Assembly (NCBI RefSeq): GCF_012034245.1
Contig: NZ_JAATEO010000003.1
Location: 124,001 to 188,000, forward strand
Length of the DNA: 64,000 nt
Source of the DNA: Micromonospora thermarum
Lineage (GTDB): Bacteria; Actinomycetota; Actinomycetes; Mycobacteriales; Micromonosporaceae
Direction: 5' to 3'
The notes beneath the pieces were generated by a model. It searched no databases. It was given only the letters and a program-made list of their open reading frames with translations, and was not told the origin of the DNA. Shown in pieces: positions 14,347 to 22,268 of the stretch (position 1 is the stretch's first letter; every line of letters begins with the position of its first letter). A program made the position numbers and the translations under genes.

Positions 14347-14597
14347 GTGAGAAACCACGTCCGGCAGAAGTCCGCCCGCCCCAGCGACTACGCCCCTGGC
14401 AGGTCCGCGAGCGGTGCTTCAACGTACGCCGGCGCGGCCTCGACCCGGTCGAGATCCGCGCCTTCCTGCACCAGGTGGCCGACGAACTCACCGCCGCGCA
14501 GACCGCCCTGGTCGCGATGCAGGAGGAGAACGTACGGATCAAGAACGCGCTGCGCGCGTGGCAGAGCGCCCAGTCGGCGAACCACCGTTACCGATGA
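14347..14597 (+). pseudogene. DivIVA-like coiled-coil protein, frameshifted near its 5' end
   Basis: The 3' frame encodes PWQVRERCFNVRRRGLDPVE, then IRAFLHQVADELTAAQTALV and a coiled coil (MQEENVRIKNALRAWQ), a DivIVA-domain pattern. This frame has no start codon back to its upstream stop. A GTG at 14347 opens in another frame (VRNHVRQKSARPSDYAP), and adding one base in the C-run at 14393-14396 would join them into one about 83-residue protein. So a single-base deletion in a homopolymer is likely, either real or a sequencing error. The stop overlaps the ATG of the next gene. Confidence 0.65.
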
Positions 14598-14857
14598 CCG
14601 ACCGCTGGGTGATCCACCTGCCGGTCACCGCGCCCGACCTCCACCGCGCCCGGATCTTCGCCCGTACCGCTGCCCGGGTGCTGGCCCGGCTCAGCGCCCG
14701 GGTCGAGCCGGGCGGGGTGACCGTCTCGGCGGAGGACCAGCAGAACGTACGCCACTGGGTTTTCTGCGACCGGCCACTGCCCGGCGGAGCGCGGTGTGCG
14801 CTGCCAGCCGAACACCTGGCGCCGTGCTCGCGCCGGCTACCGCCGCGCGTCGGCTGA
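14594..14857 (+). CDS. Hypothetical protein downstream of DivIVA-like gene
   Basis: 87 residues, start MTDRWVIHLPVTAPDLHRAR. Three Cys are spread in the C-terminal half (VFCDRPLPGGARCALPAEHL, APC), possibly metal-binding or disulphide-forming. I do not recognise a family. It is coupled to the preceding DivIVA-like frame by an ATGA overlap, so it would be part of the same small operon beside the GntR gene. Confidence 0.6.
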   Translation: MTDRWVIHLPVTAPDLHRARIFARTAARVLARLSARVEPGGVTVSAEDQQNVRHWVFCDRPLPGGARCALPAEHLAPCSRRLPPRVG

Positions 14858-14900
14858 GCCGGGGAGCCGACCCGGCGACCACGGCAGGCTCGGGCACATT

Positions 14901-14975
14901 GATCGACTCGACATCACTGGAGTCGGGGTGTCCACGGAACGTTTTCAGCCCGACTTCAATGATGTCGAGTCGATC
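14901..14975. repeat. GATC-bounded palindrome B (75 bp)
   Basis: Arms of 27 bp with two mismatches: 14901-14927, beginning GATCGACTCGACATCA, and 14949-14975, ending TGATGTCGAGTCGATC. The loop is 21 nt. It lies in the convergent gap between the hypothetical gene (stop 14857) and the M43 protease gene (stop 15037) and could act as a two-way terminator. Confidence 0.85.
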
Positions 14976-15036
14976 TACCTACGGGCGGGAGGGGCGGGCC
15001 GCTCGCGTGCGGCCCACCCCTCCCGATACGTGCCGG

Positions 15037-16002
15037 TCAGTTCTTGGTGCCACCAGAACGGAAGGCCACCCAGGCGTCGCTCATCCGGTCCGCCTGGCCC
15101 GGCGTGAACATGTTCATGCAGGAGTCCTGCGTGTAGTCCATGAAGTTGTGGATCGGGTCCAGACCCGGCGTGGCGCAGGTGTCCGCGCCGACCGGGCAGT
15201 TGAACTGCGGGTGCGCCTCGCGCGGCGTGTCCTCGACGTAGTCGCCGGAGGCGGAGCAGCCGTGCGCGAAGGTGTGCTCCAGCATCAGCCAGTGCCCCAC
15301 CTCGTGGGTCAGCGTGTCACCCAGCGCGTACTTCCCGGCCGTGCCGCCCGGCATCGACTCGTCGAGGATCACCACGCCGTCGATGTAGTCCCGGCCGTTG
15401 TTGTAGCCCTTCGGGAAGTACGCCCAGCCGAGGAGCCCGCCGCCGATGTTCGCCGCGTACACGTTCAGGGTGCGGGCGTCGCCGGTGTAGAGGGCCGCCT
15501 TCATGTCCCGCTCGTTCTTGCCCGGCACGACGGTGTACCAGTCGCTGTTCACCGTCCACGTCGTGTCGACCAGGTCGAAGCGGAACGGGGTGTCGGAGGC
15601 GTCCGGCGCCGTGGCACCCGAGAAGGAGTCGTTGAGCACCTCCATCTGGTCCGCGATCATGGTGTTCCAACGCGCCGTCTCAGTTGCGGTGAGCGGGCGG
15701 TCGGAGATCATGTGGAAGACCGTGGGGACGGTGACGCTGCCGTTGGCCAGGCGCGGCGAGTCCTTGATCACGCCGTAGGCGTTGGCCTCGTTCTTCGAGT
15801 ACAGCTCCGGCTCTTTGGCGGTGGCGCCCTCGGCGACGCGCGCCACGCTGTGCTCGTCGGCACCCGGCTCGCACGCCTCGACACCCGGGGAGGCGGTCGT
15901 CGGCGCTGCCGAGGCCACCGCCCCGGAGGTGCCACCGCCCGCCAGGAAGGTGGCCGCGGTGGCGGCGAGGACGGCCGCTCGGAAAGTTGGTCTTCTGTGC
16001 AT
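15037..16002 (-). CDS. Secreted zinc metalloprotease, M43 (pappalysin) family
   Basis: 321 residues. An N-terminal Sec signal (FRAAVLAATAATFLAGGG, cleavage around residue 30) marks it as exported. The zinc site is HEVGHWLMLEH (about residues 232-242), the extended HExxHxxGxxH type with a following Cys-rich segment (HGCSASGDYVEDTP). A Met-turn (NFMDYTQDSCMNMFTPGQ) follows, as in metzincins of the M43 family. It likely degrades extracellular protein. ATG at 16002 starts the signal peptide and AAAGGTGC upstream is a weak RBS. The propeptide is about residues 35-90. Confidence 0.88.
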   Translation of the reverse strand: MHRRPTFRAAVLAATAATFLAGGGTSGAVASAAPTTASPGVEACEPGADEHSVARVAEGATAKEPELYSKNEANAYGVIKDSPRLANGSVTVPTVFHMISDRPLTATETARWNTMIADQMEVLNDSFSGATAPDASDTPFRFDLVDTTWTVNSDWYTVVPGKNERDMKAALYTGDARTLNVYAANIGGGLLGWAYFPKGYNNGRDYIDGVVILDESMPGGTAGKYALGDTLTHEVGHWLMLEHTFAHGCSASGDYVEDTPREAHPQFNCPVGADTCATPGLDPIHNFMDYTQDSCMNMFTPGQADRMSDAWVAFRSGGTKN

Positions 16003-16256
16003 CGTTGCACCTTTCAGGGGACGTATCCGGTGCGGGTCGACGCGGGGTTGCCATGACCAGGTCGATGACGTCGTCGTTCCGGTATGAGAACACGCGGTTG
16101 CCGTCCGGCAACAGACCCTGAGCAGACGAAACGCCGGACCGACCCGGTGAGCGGCCGGTCCGAGGCCGGCGCATGACCGCCGCCTCCGGGGGTACGCGAG
16201 CGGCGATACCGGAATCGACATCTCCGATCTGGCGTACGCCGGGAAGAGGGCATTCG

Positions 16257-16382
16257 ATGAAGGACAGAATCCTCAAAGGGCTGAAAAAGGGCACCAACGC
16301 GATCATGGTGCGCCGGCGGCGCAGGGATTCGGTGGTCACCAAGCCGAGCCGCTCCAGACGGCCCGGCCGGCTGTTCCAGTAA
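16257..16382 (+). CDS. Small basic peptide, hypothetical
   Basis: 41 residues: an amphipathic N-terminus (MKDRILKGLKKGTNAIMV), a run of five Arg, then KPSRSRRPGRLFQ. Net charge is strongly positive. GGGAAGAGGG 5 nt before the ATG is a good RBS. It is divergent from the M43 protease gene. A loose SigB-like element (GCAT, 15 nt, GGGTAC at 16190-16195) lies upstream, but GCAT is a weak match. I do not recognise it. It could be a small regulatory or membrane-active peptide, or a chance ORF in a decayed stretch. Confidence 0.4.
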   Translation: MKDRILKGLKKGTNAIMVRRRRRDSVVTKPSRSRRPGRLFQ

Positions 16383-16390
16383 GCCAGGCG

Positions 16391-16691
16391 TCAGAGCACC
16401 CGGGTCACCTGCTCGGCGGTGATCAGCCATCCCGACCGCCCACGCGCCGAGGAGAACGGCGGCGGTACGCCAGTGCGCCGGCAGCAGCACCGCGACCCGG
16501 CTGCCCGGAGCAAGCCCGCACCCGTCCCGCAGCAGGCCGGCCGACCGGGCCGCCCACCGGCCCAGCTCCGGCGCGGTCAGGTCGACGCGCTCACCGGTCG
16601 CGCCGTCGAGCCAGGTGAGCAGCGCGGGTTCACCGGCCGCGCCCACGGTCCCGGCACTCGCGTCCGGCAGCGTCGCGTCAACCGGTGCCAT
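16391..16691 (-). pseudogene. TIGR03089-type AMP-binding protein, internal deletion
   Basis: From the ATG at 16691 the first about 85 residues match the N-terminus of the actinobacterial TIGR03089 family (LTAPELGRWAARSAGLLRDG, PGSRVAVLLPAHWRTAAVLL, GAWAVG). The frame then changes abruptly and the next segment, in another frame, is LITAEQVTRVL followed by the stop at 16391, which I recognise as the family's C-terminus. About 150 central residues are missing. It is therefore a gutted gene with both ends kept. No other copy is in the window. Confidence 0.7.
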
Positions 16692-16819
16692 CGCACACTC
16701 CCCTCGACTGGCCGCGCCCCAGCCTACGACCCCACGTTGACGGCGGTTGCCAGACTCGTGGGCGGGTCGAGTGTCCGATGTCCACGGACCGACCCGGCCG
16801 GGCGGGAGGGGCTGCTGTC

Positions 16820-17956
16820 ATGCGAGCTGGAGGATGGGTCGCGGCGGGGATCAGCGCGCTGCTCTTCGGTGCGGCGCTGGCCGTGCCGCTGCCGGCCGGC
16901 GCGGACCCGCTCCCCGAGATCAACCCGATCGTCACCGCCACCGTTTGGGCGGACCAGCCGACCACCGCCGAGTACACGGTGACCAACGCGTACACCGCCA
17001 ACTCCACCGAGGGGGACGTGGTCGTCCGGCGTACGGGGACCGGGGCGTACACGGTGGTGTTGCAGGGCGCGGCGACGAGCGGTGGCGTCGCGCACGTGGT
17101 GGCGTACGGCGGCGGGCCGGTGCACTGCACGGTGGCCGGGTGGTACCGGACTCTGCTCGGCGGCGAGGACCTGCTGATCCAGGTGCGTTGCTTCGCGGCG
17201 ACCGGCGCGGCCGTCGACAGCCGGTTCGTGGCGACCTTCACCAACCGGAGGCAGATCCACCAGGGCCGGCTGGCGTGGTTCGTCACCGACCAGGCGGTGC
17301 CCAGCGGGGTGCGCACCCTGCCGGCCAGCTACCGCTACGACTCCACCGGCGGCGAGATCCGGTACGAGCGGCGGGCGACCGGCCACTACAAGTTCTCCGT
17401 GAACCCGCACCCAGCCAGCGAGTACGGGGAGCCCTACTTCCCGATGACACACGTCACCGCGCTCGGCACCAGCGCCGTGAACTGCCAGATCTCCTGGCCG
17501 GACTCCTGGCACGTCCGCTGCGCGAACGCCGCCGGCATCCCGGTCGACGCCCGTTTCACGGTCACCTACGGCGTCCGGATCGACCTGCTCGGCCACGCGG
17601 CCGGTCCCCGCTTCGCGAGCGGCACGCTCTACGGCGAGCACGCGGGCGACGGGGTGCTCGGCGGCGACAGCTACAACTCGCCGCTGGGCACGTACGGCGG
17701 TGCCCGAGGGACGCTGCTCGGCACCGGCCGCTACGAGATGACGTTCCGGGGCACCGGGTCACCCTTCGGCACCGCCTTCGTCAACGCGCACCTGCCGCAC
17801 TTCGACGACCAGCCGAGCCGGGGGCACTGCGTCCTGGCCGGTTGGGGGCGCTCCGGCACGACGGACACGTTCGTCCGGGTCAACTGCTACGCCTGGCGGG
17901 GCGTGCCGGCCAACCTGAACGCCCGCATCTCGTACACCACCTGGCCGGCCGCCTGA
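16820..17956 (+). CDS. Secreted protein with three Cys-pair repeats, hypothetical
   Basis: 378 residues. A signal peptide (WVAAGISALLFGAALAVPLP, then AGADP) precedes three repeats of about 110 residues. Each repeat has a Tyr/Gly-rich strand (GTGAYTVVL, ATGHYKFSV, GTGRYEMTF) and a Cys pair (VHCTVAGWYRT to QVRCFA; VNCQISW to HVRCAN; GHCVLAGW to RVNCYA) followed by a VDARF- or LNARIS-like strand. This suggests three beta-sandwich domains, each with one disulphide. Role unknown, probably extracellular. I chose the ATG at 16820 because GGGAGGGG precedes it; an in-frame ATG at 16778 is less well placed. Confidence 0.7.
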   Translation: MRAGGWVAAGISALLFGAALAVPLPAGADPLPEINPIVTATVWADQPTTAEYTVTNAYTANSTEGDVVVRRTGTGAYTVVLQGAATSGGVAHVVAYGGGPVHCTVAGWYRTLLGGEDLLIQVRCFAATGAAVDSRFVATFTNRRQIHQGRLAWFVTDQAVPSGVRTLPASYRYDSTGGEIRYERRATGHYKFSVNPHPASEYGEPYFPMTHVTALGTSAVNCQISWPDSWHVRCANAAGIPVDARFTVTYGVRIDLLGHAAGPRFASGTLYGEHAGDGVLGGDSYNSPLGTYGGARGTLLGTGRYEMTFRGTGSPFGTAFVNAHLPHFDDQPSRGHCVLAGWGRSGTTDTFVRVNCYAWRGVPANLNARISYTTWPAA

Positions 17957-17961
17957 CGACA

Positions 17962-17988
17962 GACGCCGGCCGGGGCCGGCCGGGCGTC
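17962..17988. terminator. Hairpin between convergent genes
   Basis: GACGCCGGCC (17962-17971) pairs with GGCCGGGCGTC (17978-17988) with one bulge and a 6-nt loop. It lies 6 bp after the stop at 17956 and touches the ligD-pol stop, so it could serve both. Confidence 0.45.
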
Positions 17989-18898
17989 AGACGGGCAGCT
18001 CGGGGCCCCCGTCGAGGAGCGGGGCGAGCAGGTCGCCGGACTTCTCCACCCGCTTGAGCACCTCGCTCGCGGTGTACGGCTTGGTCGACGGCCGCTTGCC
18101 CGCCGCCCCCGCCTCCACCTCGTCCCAGGTCAGTGGCGTGGACACCGACGGCACCGACTGGGCTCGCAGCGAGTACGGCGCCACCGTGGTCTTCGCCGCG
18201 TTGTTCTGGCTCCAGTCGATGAAGACCTTGCCCGGCCGCAGGTTCTTCGCCATCTTCGACACGATCAGCTTCGGGTGCGCCTTCTCCAGATCCTGCGCGA
18301 TCCGCTTGGCGTACCCGGAGACGACGTCCGAGTCCTGGGTGCCGGCGATCGGGCAGCAGAGCTGCATGCCCTTCTTGCCCGACGTCTTCGGGTACGACTC
18401 GATCCCGTCCTCGGCGAGCCGGTCGCGCATCAGCAGCGCCACCTGGCAGCACTGCTTCAGCGCCGCCGGCGCGCCCGGGTCCAGGTCGACGACCATCATG
18501 TCCGGGTGCTCACCGATCTTCCACTGTGGTGTGTGCAGCTCCAGCGCGGCGAGATTGGCGAGCCACACCACGGTGGGCAGGTCGTCGGCGACCACGTAGT
18601 CGATGGTCTCCCGCCCCTTGCTGGACCCGGGCGCGGGCAGCGTCTCGGTCCGCACCCAGCCGGGCGTGGCGGCCGGGGCGTTCTTCTCGAAGAAGGAGCC
18701 GCCGTCGACCCCGTTGGGGTAGCGGATCCGGGTGAGCGCCCGATCCTGTAGATGCGGGAGCAGCACGGGCGCGATCCGGGTGTAGTAGTCGATCACCTCG
18801 CCCTTGGTGAACCCGGCCGCCGGGTAGAGCACCTTGTCCAGGTTGGACAGCTCCAGCGTGCGCCCCTCGACCTCGACCCGGAACCGCTCAGCCGGCAT
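17987..18898 (-). CDS. ligD: LigD-type primase/polymerase for NHEJ
   Basis: 303 residues covering only the archaeo-eukaryotic primase-like polymerase domain of LigD. Motifs: LSNLDKVLYPAAGFTKGEV, ALTRIRYPNGVDGGSFFEK, the catalytic acidic pair VVDLDPG (about residues 139-145), and SGKKGMQL. It adds (ribo)nucleotides at DNA ends during non-homologous end joining. The ATG overlaps the stop of the ligase gene by 11 bp, so ligase and polymerase are translated together from two genes rather than one LigD polypeptide. I see no phosphoesterase domain in either. Ku is divergent upstream. Confidence 0.9.
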   Translation of the reverse strand: MPAERFRVEVEGRTLELSNLDKVLYPAAGFTKGEVIDYYTRIAPVLLPHLQDRALTRIRYPNGVDGGSFFEKNAPAATPGWVRTETLPAPGSSKGRETIDYVVADDLPTVVWLANLAALELHTPQWKIGEHPDMMVVDLDPGAPAALKQCCQVALLMRDRLAEDGIESYPKTSGKKGMQLCCPIAGTQDSDVVSGYAKRIAQDLEKAHPKLIVSKMAKNLRPGKVFIDWSQNNAAKTTVAPYSLRAQSVPSVSTPLTWDEVEAGAAGKRPSTKPYTASEVLKRVEKSGDLLAPLLDGGPELPV

Positions 18899-19829
18899 CC
18901 TCGACCTCCTCGGCGGGCTTGTCGGGCCGCAGCCGCAGCACCCGGGGGAAGCGCAGCCGCCCGTCCGGGGTGCGCTGACCGTACTTGACCTCCACCACGA
19001 CCCGGGGAGTTACCCAGATCGCGCCCCGGGCATCCTCGCGCGGCACATCGCCGGCGAACGGCGACGCGGGGGTGCGCAGCGGTTCCAGCTCGCGCAGCAG
19101 CTCGCGCTCCAGGGCCGCGCCGATCCCGCCGCCGACCCGGCCCCGGAAGGTGAGCCGGCCGTCCGGCCGGGGCACCCCGACCAGCAGCCCGCCGATCTTC
19201 CGCGCCCCCGGCCGCCAGCCGCCCACGACGAAGTCGCCGGTGACCTCCAGCTTGACCTTCACCCAGTCCGGTGAGCGCACGCCCGCCCGGTAGACCGAGT
19301 CGACCCGCTTAGCCATCACCCCCTCCAGGCCGTGCTCCCCCGCGGCCTGGTAGGTGGCCGGGCCGTCGGGAAAGACCGGGGGTACGGCCCACCGCCCGCC
19401 GCCCAGGCCGAGCCCGTCGAGGGTCGCGCGCCGCTCCTCCCAGGGCCGGCCGGTCAGGTCGACGCCGTCCAGCCGCAACAGGTCGAAGATCATGTACGTG
19501 ACGGGCATGACCGCCGCCAGCCGCGCGGCCTTGTTCTTGTCCCGGACGTGCATCCGCTCGGCGAGGGCCGTGAAGGAGGGCTGCCCGGTCTCGCCGAGCA
19601 GCACCACCTCACCGTCGAGCAGCGCGTCGTCGACCTGCCGGTGCAGGGTGGCGAGTTCCGGGTACGCGGCGGTGATCTCGACGCCGGAGCGGGCGTACAG
19701 GTGCTGCCGGCCGCCGGAGACGTCGGCGAGGGCCCGCACCCCGTCCCACTTGAACTCGTACGCCCAGCCGGTACCCGCCGGGAGCTGCCCGGTCATCGCG
19801 AGCATCGGCTTGATCGGCGCGCCGGGCAC
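18888..19829 (-). CDS. ATP-dependent DNA ligase (LigD ligase domain)
   Basis: 313 residues. The nucleotidyltransferase motif I is YEFKWDGVRAL with the adenylated Lys near residue 28. Other motifs: DGEVVLLGETGQPSF, YMIFDLLRLDG, LEGVMAKRVDSVYRAG and VKVKLE, with a C-terminal OB domain (DFVVGGWRPGARKIGGLLVG, LTFRGRVGGG). It seals double-strand breaks with Ku and the polymerase encoded just downstream. The start is a GTG at 19829, giving PGAPIKPMLAMTG, the usual family beginning. The Ku gene starts 85 bp away on the other strand, so the pair shares a divergent promoter. Confidence 0.9.
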   Translation of the reverse strand: MPGAPIKPMLAMTGQLPAGTGWAYEFKWDGVRALADVSGGRQHLYARSGVEITAAYPELATLHRQVDDALLDGEVVLLGETGQPSFTALAERMHVRDKNKAARLAAVMPVTYMIFDLLRLDGVDLTGRPWEERRATLDGLGLGGGRWAVPPVFPDGPATYQAAGEHGLEGVMAKRVDSVYRAGVRSPDWVKVKLEVTGDFVVGGWRPGARKIGGLLVGVPRPDGRLTFRGRVGGGIGAALERELLRELEPLRTPASPFAGDVPREDARGAIWVTPRVVVEVKYGQRTPDGRLRFPRVLRLRPDKPAEEVEDAG

Positions 19830-19914
19830 GACCCGACTGTAGTGGCACGCGGAACGCCTCGCGCCCGGTTCGATCGGATGGGAGCATGGTCGATACCGGG
19901 GAAGGGAGTGCAGG

Positions 19915-20928
19915 ATGCGGGCCATCTGGAAGGGAGCCGTGTCGTTCGGCCTGGTCTCCATCGGGGTCAAGCTGTACTCCGCCACCGAGGAGAAGGACAT
20001 CCGTTTCCACCAGGTCCACCGGGACGACGGCGGCCGGATCCGCTACAAGCGCACCTGCCAGGTCTGTGGCGAGGAGGTCAGCTACGACGACATCGCCAAG
20101 GGGTACGACATCGGCGGCGGCGAGATGGTCATCCTCACCGACGAGGACTTCGCCGAGCTGCCGCTGAGCACCTCGCGGGCGATCGACGTACTGGAGTTCG
20201 TCCCCGCCGAGCAGGTCGACCCGATCCTCTACGCCAAGTCGTACTTCCTGGAGCCGGAGGGCTCGGCCACCAAGCCGTACGTGCTGCTGCGTGACGCGCT
20301 CGTCGACTCGGAGCGGGTGGCCATCGTCAAGGTGGCGATCCGCCAGCGGGAACAGCTCGCGACGCTCCGGGTCCACCAGGGCGTGCTGCTGCTCAACACC
20401 ATGCTGTGGCCCGACGAGATCCGTACGCCGGACTTCGGCTTCCTCGACGAGGACCTGAAGGTCCGGCCGCCGGAGCTGGCGATGGCCAGCTCACTGATCG
20501 ACTCGATGGCCGGCGACTTCCAGCCGGACGCCTTCACGGACGACTACCGGGCCGCGTTGCAGGAGGTCATCGACGCGAAGGTGGAGGGCCGGGAGGTGGT
20601 CCAGCCGGAGGAGGTCGAGGAGGCCCCGGCGGCGGCGGTGGACCTGATGGCCGCGCTGAAGGCGTCCGTCGAGCGGGCCAAGGCGGCCCGCGGCGAGGCG
20701 CCGGCCCGCGGCGCGGGCGAGCCGACCCCGATCTCGGCGGCGCGCTCGGCGCAGAAGAAGGCGGCCGAGAAGAAGGCCGCGAAGGCCCCGGCGAAGAAGG
20801 CCGCCGAGAAGAAGGCGGCCCCGAAGAAGGCCGCCGCCAAGAAGACGGCGGAGAAGAAGGCCGAACCGGCGAAGAAGGCGCCGGCCAAGAAGGCCGCCCC
20901 GAAGAAGGCCGCCCGCAAGACCGCCTGA
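19915..20928 (+). CDS. ku: Ku homodimer, NHEJ DNA-end-binding protein
   Basis: 337 residues. The conserved bacterial Ku core starts MRAIWKGAVSFGLVSIGVKL and includes IRYKRTCQVCGEEV and the dimer region YVLLRDALVDSERVAIVKVA. The core ends near residue 245. The last about 90 residues are an extended Lys/Ala-rich tail (repeats such as KKAAEKKAAKAPAKKA), longer than minimal Ku proteins; such tails bind DNA and recruit LigD in known systems. ATG with GAAGGGAG upstream. It completes an NHEJ set with the divergent ligase and polymerase genes. Confidence 0.93.
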   Translation: MRAIWKGAVSFGLVSIGVKLYSATEEKDIRFHQVHRDDGGRIRYKRTCQVCGEEVSYDDIAKGYDIGGGEMVILTDEDFAELPLSTSRAIDVLEFVPAEQVDPILYAKSYFLEPEGSATKPYVLLRDALVDSERVAIVKVAIRQREQLATLRVHQGVLLLNTMLWPDEIRTPDFGFLDEDLKVRPPELAMASSLIDSMAGDFQPDAFTDDYRAALQEVIDAKVEGREVVQPEEVEEAPAAAVDLMAALKASVERAKAARGEAPARGAGEPTPISAARSAQKKAAEKKAAKAPAKKAAEKKAAPKKAAAKKTAEKKAEPAKKAPAKKAAPKKAARKTA

Positions 20929-20942
20929 GGGGCGGGGCCGCG

Positions 20943-21335
20943 TCAGCCCCGGCCGAGCTTGTGCGTCGGGCGGATCCTCACGATCACCCGCTCCTCGCCG
21001 GGCTGGCGGAACGGGTACGTCTCCTGCCCCAGGTACTTCTGCGCCATCCGATCGATGTGCTCGTCGGCGCCCTCCTCGACCAGCTCGGCGGTGCCCTTCA
21101 CCCACAGGGTCCGGAAGTCGTTCTCCTTGTCGGCCACCGACACCGCGACCATCGGGTTGCGCCGGATGTTCTCGTACTTCACCCGGCCCTTGGCGGTGTT
21201 GAAGATGATGTTCTCCCCGTCCGTGTCGACCCAGACGGGTGTGACGTGCGGGGTGCCGTCGACCTCGACGGTCGCGACGTGGGCGAGCTGCGGCTCGGCG
21301 AGCAGGGCAACGTCTTCGTCGGTGAGGATCGCCAT
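20943..21335 (-). CDS. PPOX-class F420/FMN-dependent oxidoreductase
   Basis: 130 residues of the split-barrel flavin-binding fold: LAEPQLAHVATVEVDGTPHV, TPVWVDTDGENIIFNTAKGR, then RRNPMVAVSVADKEN. In actinobacteria this pattern is typical of F420-dependent reductases of the PPOX class. The substrate is unknown. It is convergent with ku (14 bp apart, a GC-rich hairpin between) and divergent from the FKBP gene. Confidence 0.8.
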   Translation of the reverse strand: MAILTDEDVALLAEPQLAHVATVEVDGTPHVTPVWVDTDGENIIFNTAKGRVKYENIRRNPMVAVSVADKENDFRTLWVKGTAELVEEGADEHIDRMAQKYLGQETYPFRQPGEERVIVRIRPTHKLGRG

Positions 21336-21486
21336 GTTCGTGACGTTACCGGCGCCTGCCGACAGCGGCCCGGTGATCGCCCGCGCACCCGACGCCTGCA
21401 CACCGGGGATCCGGGCGGGTACCGTGTGCGTCGGCCTTCCCCCGGCACCCGGTGCCGGCCACCACCTCGAGCAGGGAGTCGACGCC

Positions 21487-22125
21487 GTGAGCGAGCGTAC
21501 GCAGAACCGGTCCCAGAAGTCGGAGCGGCGGCTGGCCGCCCAGCTCGCCGCGCAGAAGGCCGCCGAGGCGAAGCGCCGCCGGCAGGCCTGGGCCGGGGGG
21601 CTCGCCGGCGTCGCCGTGGTGGCGGTGCTGATCACCGTGTTCGTGCTGGTCGGGCGCGGCGGGGACGAGGCGGACCAGGCGGCCGGCACCCCGTCGGCGA
21701 GTGCCTCCGCGCCGGCCGCCGGCGGTGCGGGCGCCCCGCTGCCGGCCGGCGCCGACCCGGCGCTCAACACCAGGCCGGTCGTCGAGGCGGGCAAGGGCGA
21801 CCTCAAGAAGCTCGTCGTCACCCCGCTGATCAAGGGCACCGGCCCCGAGGTGAAGACCGGGCAGACCATCACCACCAACTACGTGGGCGTCTTCTACGCC
21901 GACGGCAAGGAGTTCGACTCCTCCTGGAAGCGGGGCGAGCCGGCGAGCTTCCCGATCGGCGTCGGGCAGGTCATCCCCGGCTGGGACCAGGGCCTGGTCG
22001 GCGTGACCGTGGGCAGCCGGGTGCAGCTGGACATCCCGACCGAGCTGGCGTACGGCGCCAACCCGCCCGCCGGCGCGCCGACCGGCCCGCTGCGCTTCGT
22101 CGTGGACGTGCTGGCCGCCCAGTGA
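21487..22125 (+). CDS. Membrane-anchored FKBP-type peptidyl-prolyl isomerase
   Basis: 212 residues. A basic cytoplasmic N-terminus (QKSERRLAAQLAAQKAAEAK) leads to one transmembrane helix (residues about 37-57, GGLAGVAVVAVLITVFVLVG) and an Ala/Pro linker. The FKBP domain occupies about 105-212 with TNYVGVFYADGKEFDSSWKR, FPIGVGQVIPGWDQGLVGV and LDIPTELAYG, which contain the usual active-site Tyr, Phe/Asp and Trp. It probably helps fold exported proteins. The GTG at 21487 is the start; a longer frame upstream lacks family similarity. Confidence 0.85.
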   Translation: MSERTQNRSQKSERRLAAQLAAQKAAEAKRRRQAWAGGLAGVAVVAVLITVFVLVGRGGDEADQAAGTPSASASAPAAGGAGAPLPAGADPALNTRPVVEAGKGDLKKLVVTPLIKGTGPEVKTGQTITTNYVGVFYADGKEFDSSWKRGEPASFPIGVGQVIPGWDQGLVGVTVGSRVQLDIPTELAYGANPPAGAPTGPLRFVVDVLAAQ

Positions 22126-22268
22126 CCGGGCGGATCGTCCGGGATGCCGTCCCGGATTGATGCAGTTGCCCACAGAGGGCTTCCGGGCCGTCACCCGCCG
22201 GCAGTAGGTTCAGCGTCACCCTGGGGCGTCCGCCGTCCCGGGGTGACCACCGGACCGCGGAGGTGCAC

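Noticed and set aside
19332..20294. Plus-strand frame of 320 residues across the ligase/ku junction
   Set aside because: Antisense to the DNA ligase and out of frame with ku; both real genes have clear motifs.
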